From NCBI GenBank assembly GCA_013306675.1, contig JABLUY010000277.1, positions 1 to 44,879 on the forward strand: a stretch of DNA of 44,879 nucleotides, written 5' to 3'. The stretch comes from Thraustochytrium sp. TN22. Taxonomy: Eukaryota > Sar > Bigyra > Thraustochytrida > Thraustochytriidae. The first letter of the stretch is position 1; each line of letters starts with the position of its first letter. Shown piece after piece: positions 44,599 through 44,879 of this stretch. The notes under the pieces are model-generated. The model ran no database searches and was not told where the DNA came from. It saw only the letters and a list, made by a program, of their open reading frames with translations. Made by a program: the position numbers and the translations under genes.

Positions 44599-44879
44599 GG
44601 CTGCGTCGAGTGCGAGCTTGTGCTCGTTCGCGTTCTTCTCCCTTCTGTCGGCGCCTCCCGCCCGCGCGGAGCCGCGCTTCCGGGGCCGGCGCCCTCACGC
44701 GGGCGCGCTGTCCACCCTCCGGCCGCCTGCGCCCGCTGCCTCGCGCCCGTTGCTCGCGAGCGCGCAGCGAGAGTTCGCGCGGTGCGGAGCTGGGATCCGC
44801 GCCGCCGCCGCGCCGGCCTCGCCGCGCCGCGCCTCGCCGCGCCGCGCCGCGCCGCGCCTCGCCGCACTGCGCCGCGCCG
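44599..44879. other. 5' flank of the HECT gene, window edge
   Basis: Leader and probable promoter-proximal sequence of the HECT gene, ending in a CGCCGCGCCTCGCCG low-complexity tract (about 44803-44879) like the tracts before other genes. No gene seen before the window ends. Confidence 0.5.

Overview
The window is GC-rich nuclear DNA from a microbial eukaryote. Every product with a recognisable family is eukaryotic: AMPK gamma subunit, Nse4 of the SMC5/6 complex, complex I MWFE subunit, CD36 family, C11orf65/MFI family, a UFD4/TRIP12-type HECT ligase, IQ-motif proteins and proteins with mitochondrial presequences. All 14 confident genes read as uninterrupted open frames, including one of 10.2 kb, so the genome is very intron-poor. 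A fused HPPK-DHPS folate-synthesis enzyme rules out an animal. The set (folate synthesis, CD36, Tudor-like DGTYDI.YDDG motifs, large FG-GAP/cysteine-rich/multi-pass receptors) fits a heterotrophic stramenopile-like protist such as a thraustochytrid or bicosoecid. That placement is inference only.

Layout, left to right: a voltage-sensor-like membrane protein (+), HPPK-DHPS (+), AMPK gamma (-), Nse4 (+), a mitochondrial membrane-anchored AAA ATPase (-), a giant CD36-family protein (+), an ER-type PDI-like/JmjC fusion (-), a C11orf65/MFI homologue (+), an FG-GAP/GCC2-GCC3/multi-TM receptor (-), a SPRY plus IQ scaffold (+), complex I NDUFA1 (-), mitochondrial succinate-semialdehyde dehydrogenase (+), a Ro60-like vWA protein (-) and a 3391-residue HECT E3 ligase (-). 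Strands alternate almost strictly. Convergent spacers run from about 170 to 560 bp and divergent spacers from about 520 to 1300 bp, so most genes share either a bidirectional promoter region or a 3' region with a neighbour. Spacers carry tetranucleotide microsatellites and short degenerate tandem repeats. No tRNA, rRNA, transposon or CRISPR was seen.

The genes do not form one pathway. Loose themes are mitochondria and energy (AMPK gamma, AAA ATPase, MFI, NDUFA1, SSADH), the secretory pathway and surface (CD36, PDI-JmjC, FG-GAP receptor, voltage sensor), and unusual multidomain fusions. The most novel-looking items are: the PDI-like/JmjC fusion without a CxxC motif; the HECT ligase with a Mind-bomb SH3 repeat, a Tudor-like domain and an insertion inside its catalytic C-lobe; the AMPK gamma protein lacking the arginines that hold AMP phosphates; and the CD36 protein with large cytosolic tails. 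Start codons were chosen as true ATGs. For three genes (SPRY-IQ, SSADH, vWA) the longest open frame extends upstream only through TTG or GTG and was trimmed.
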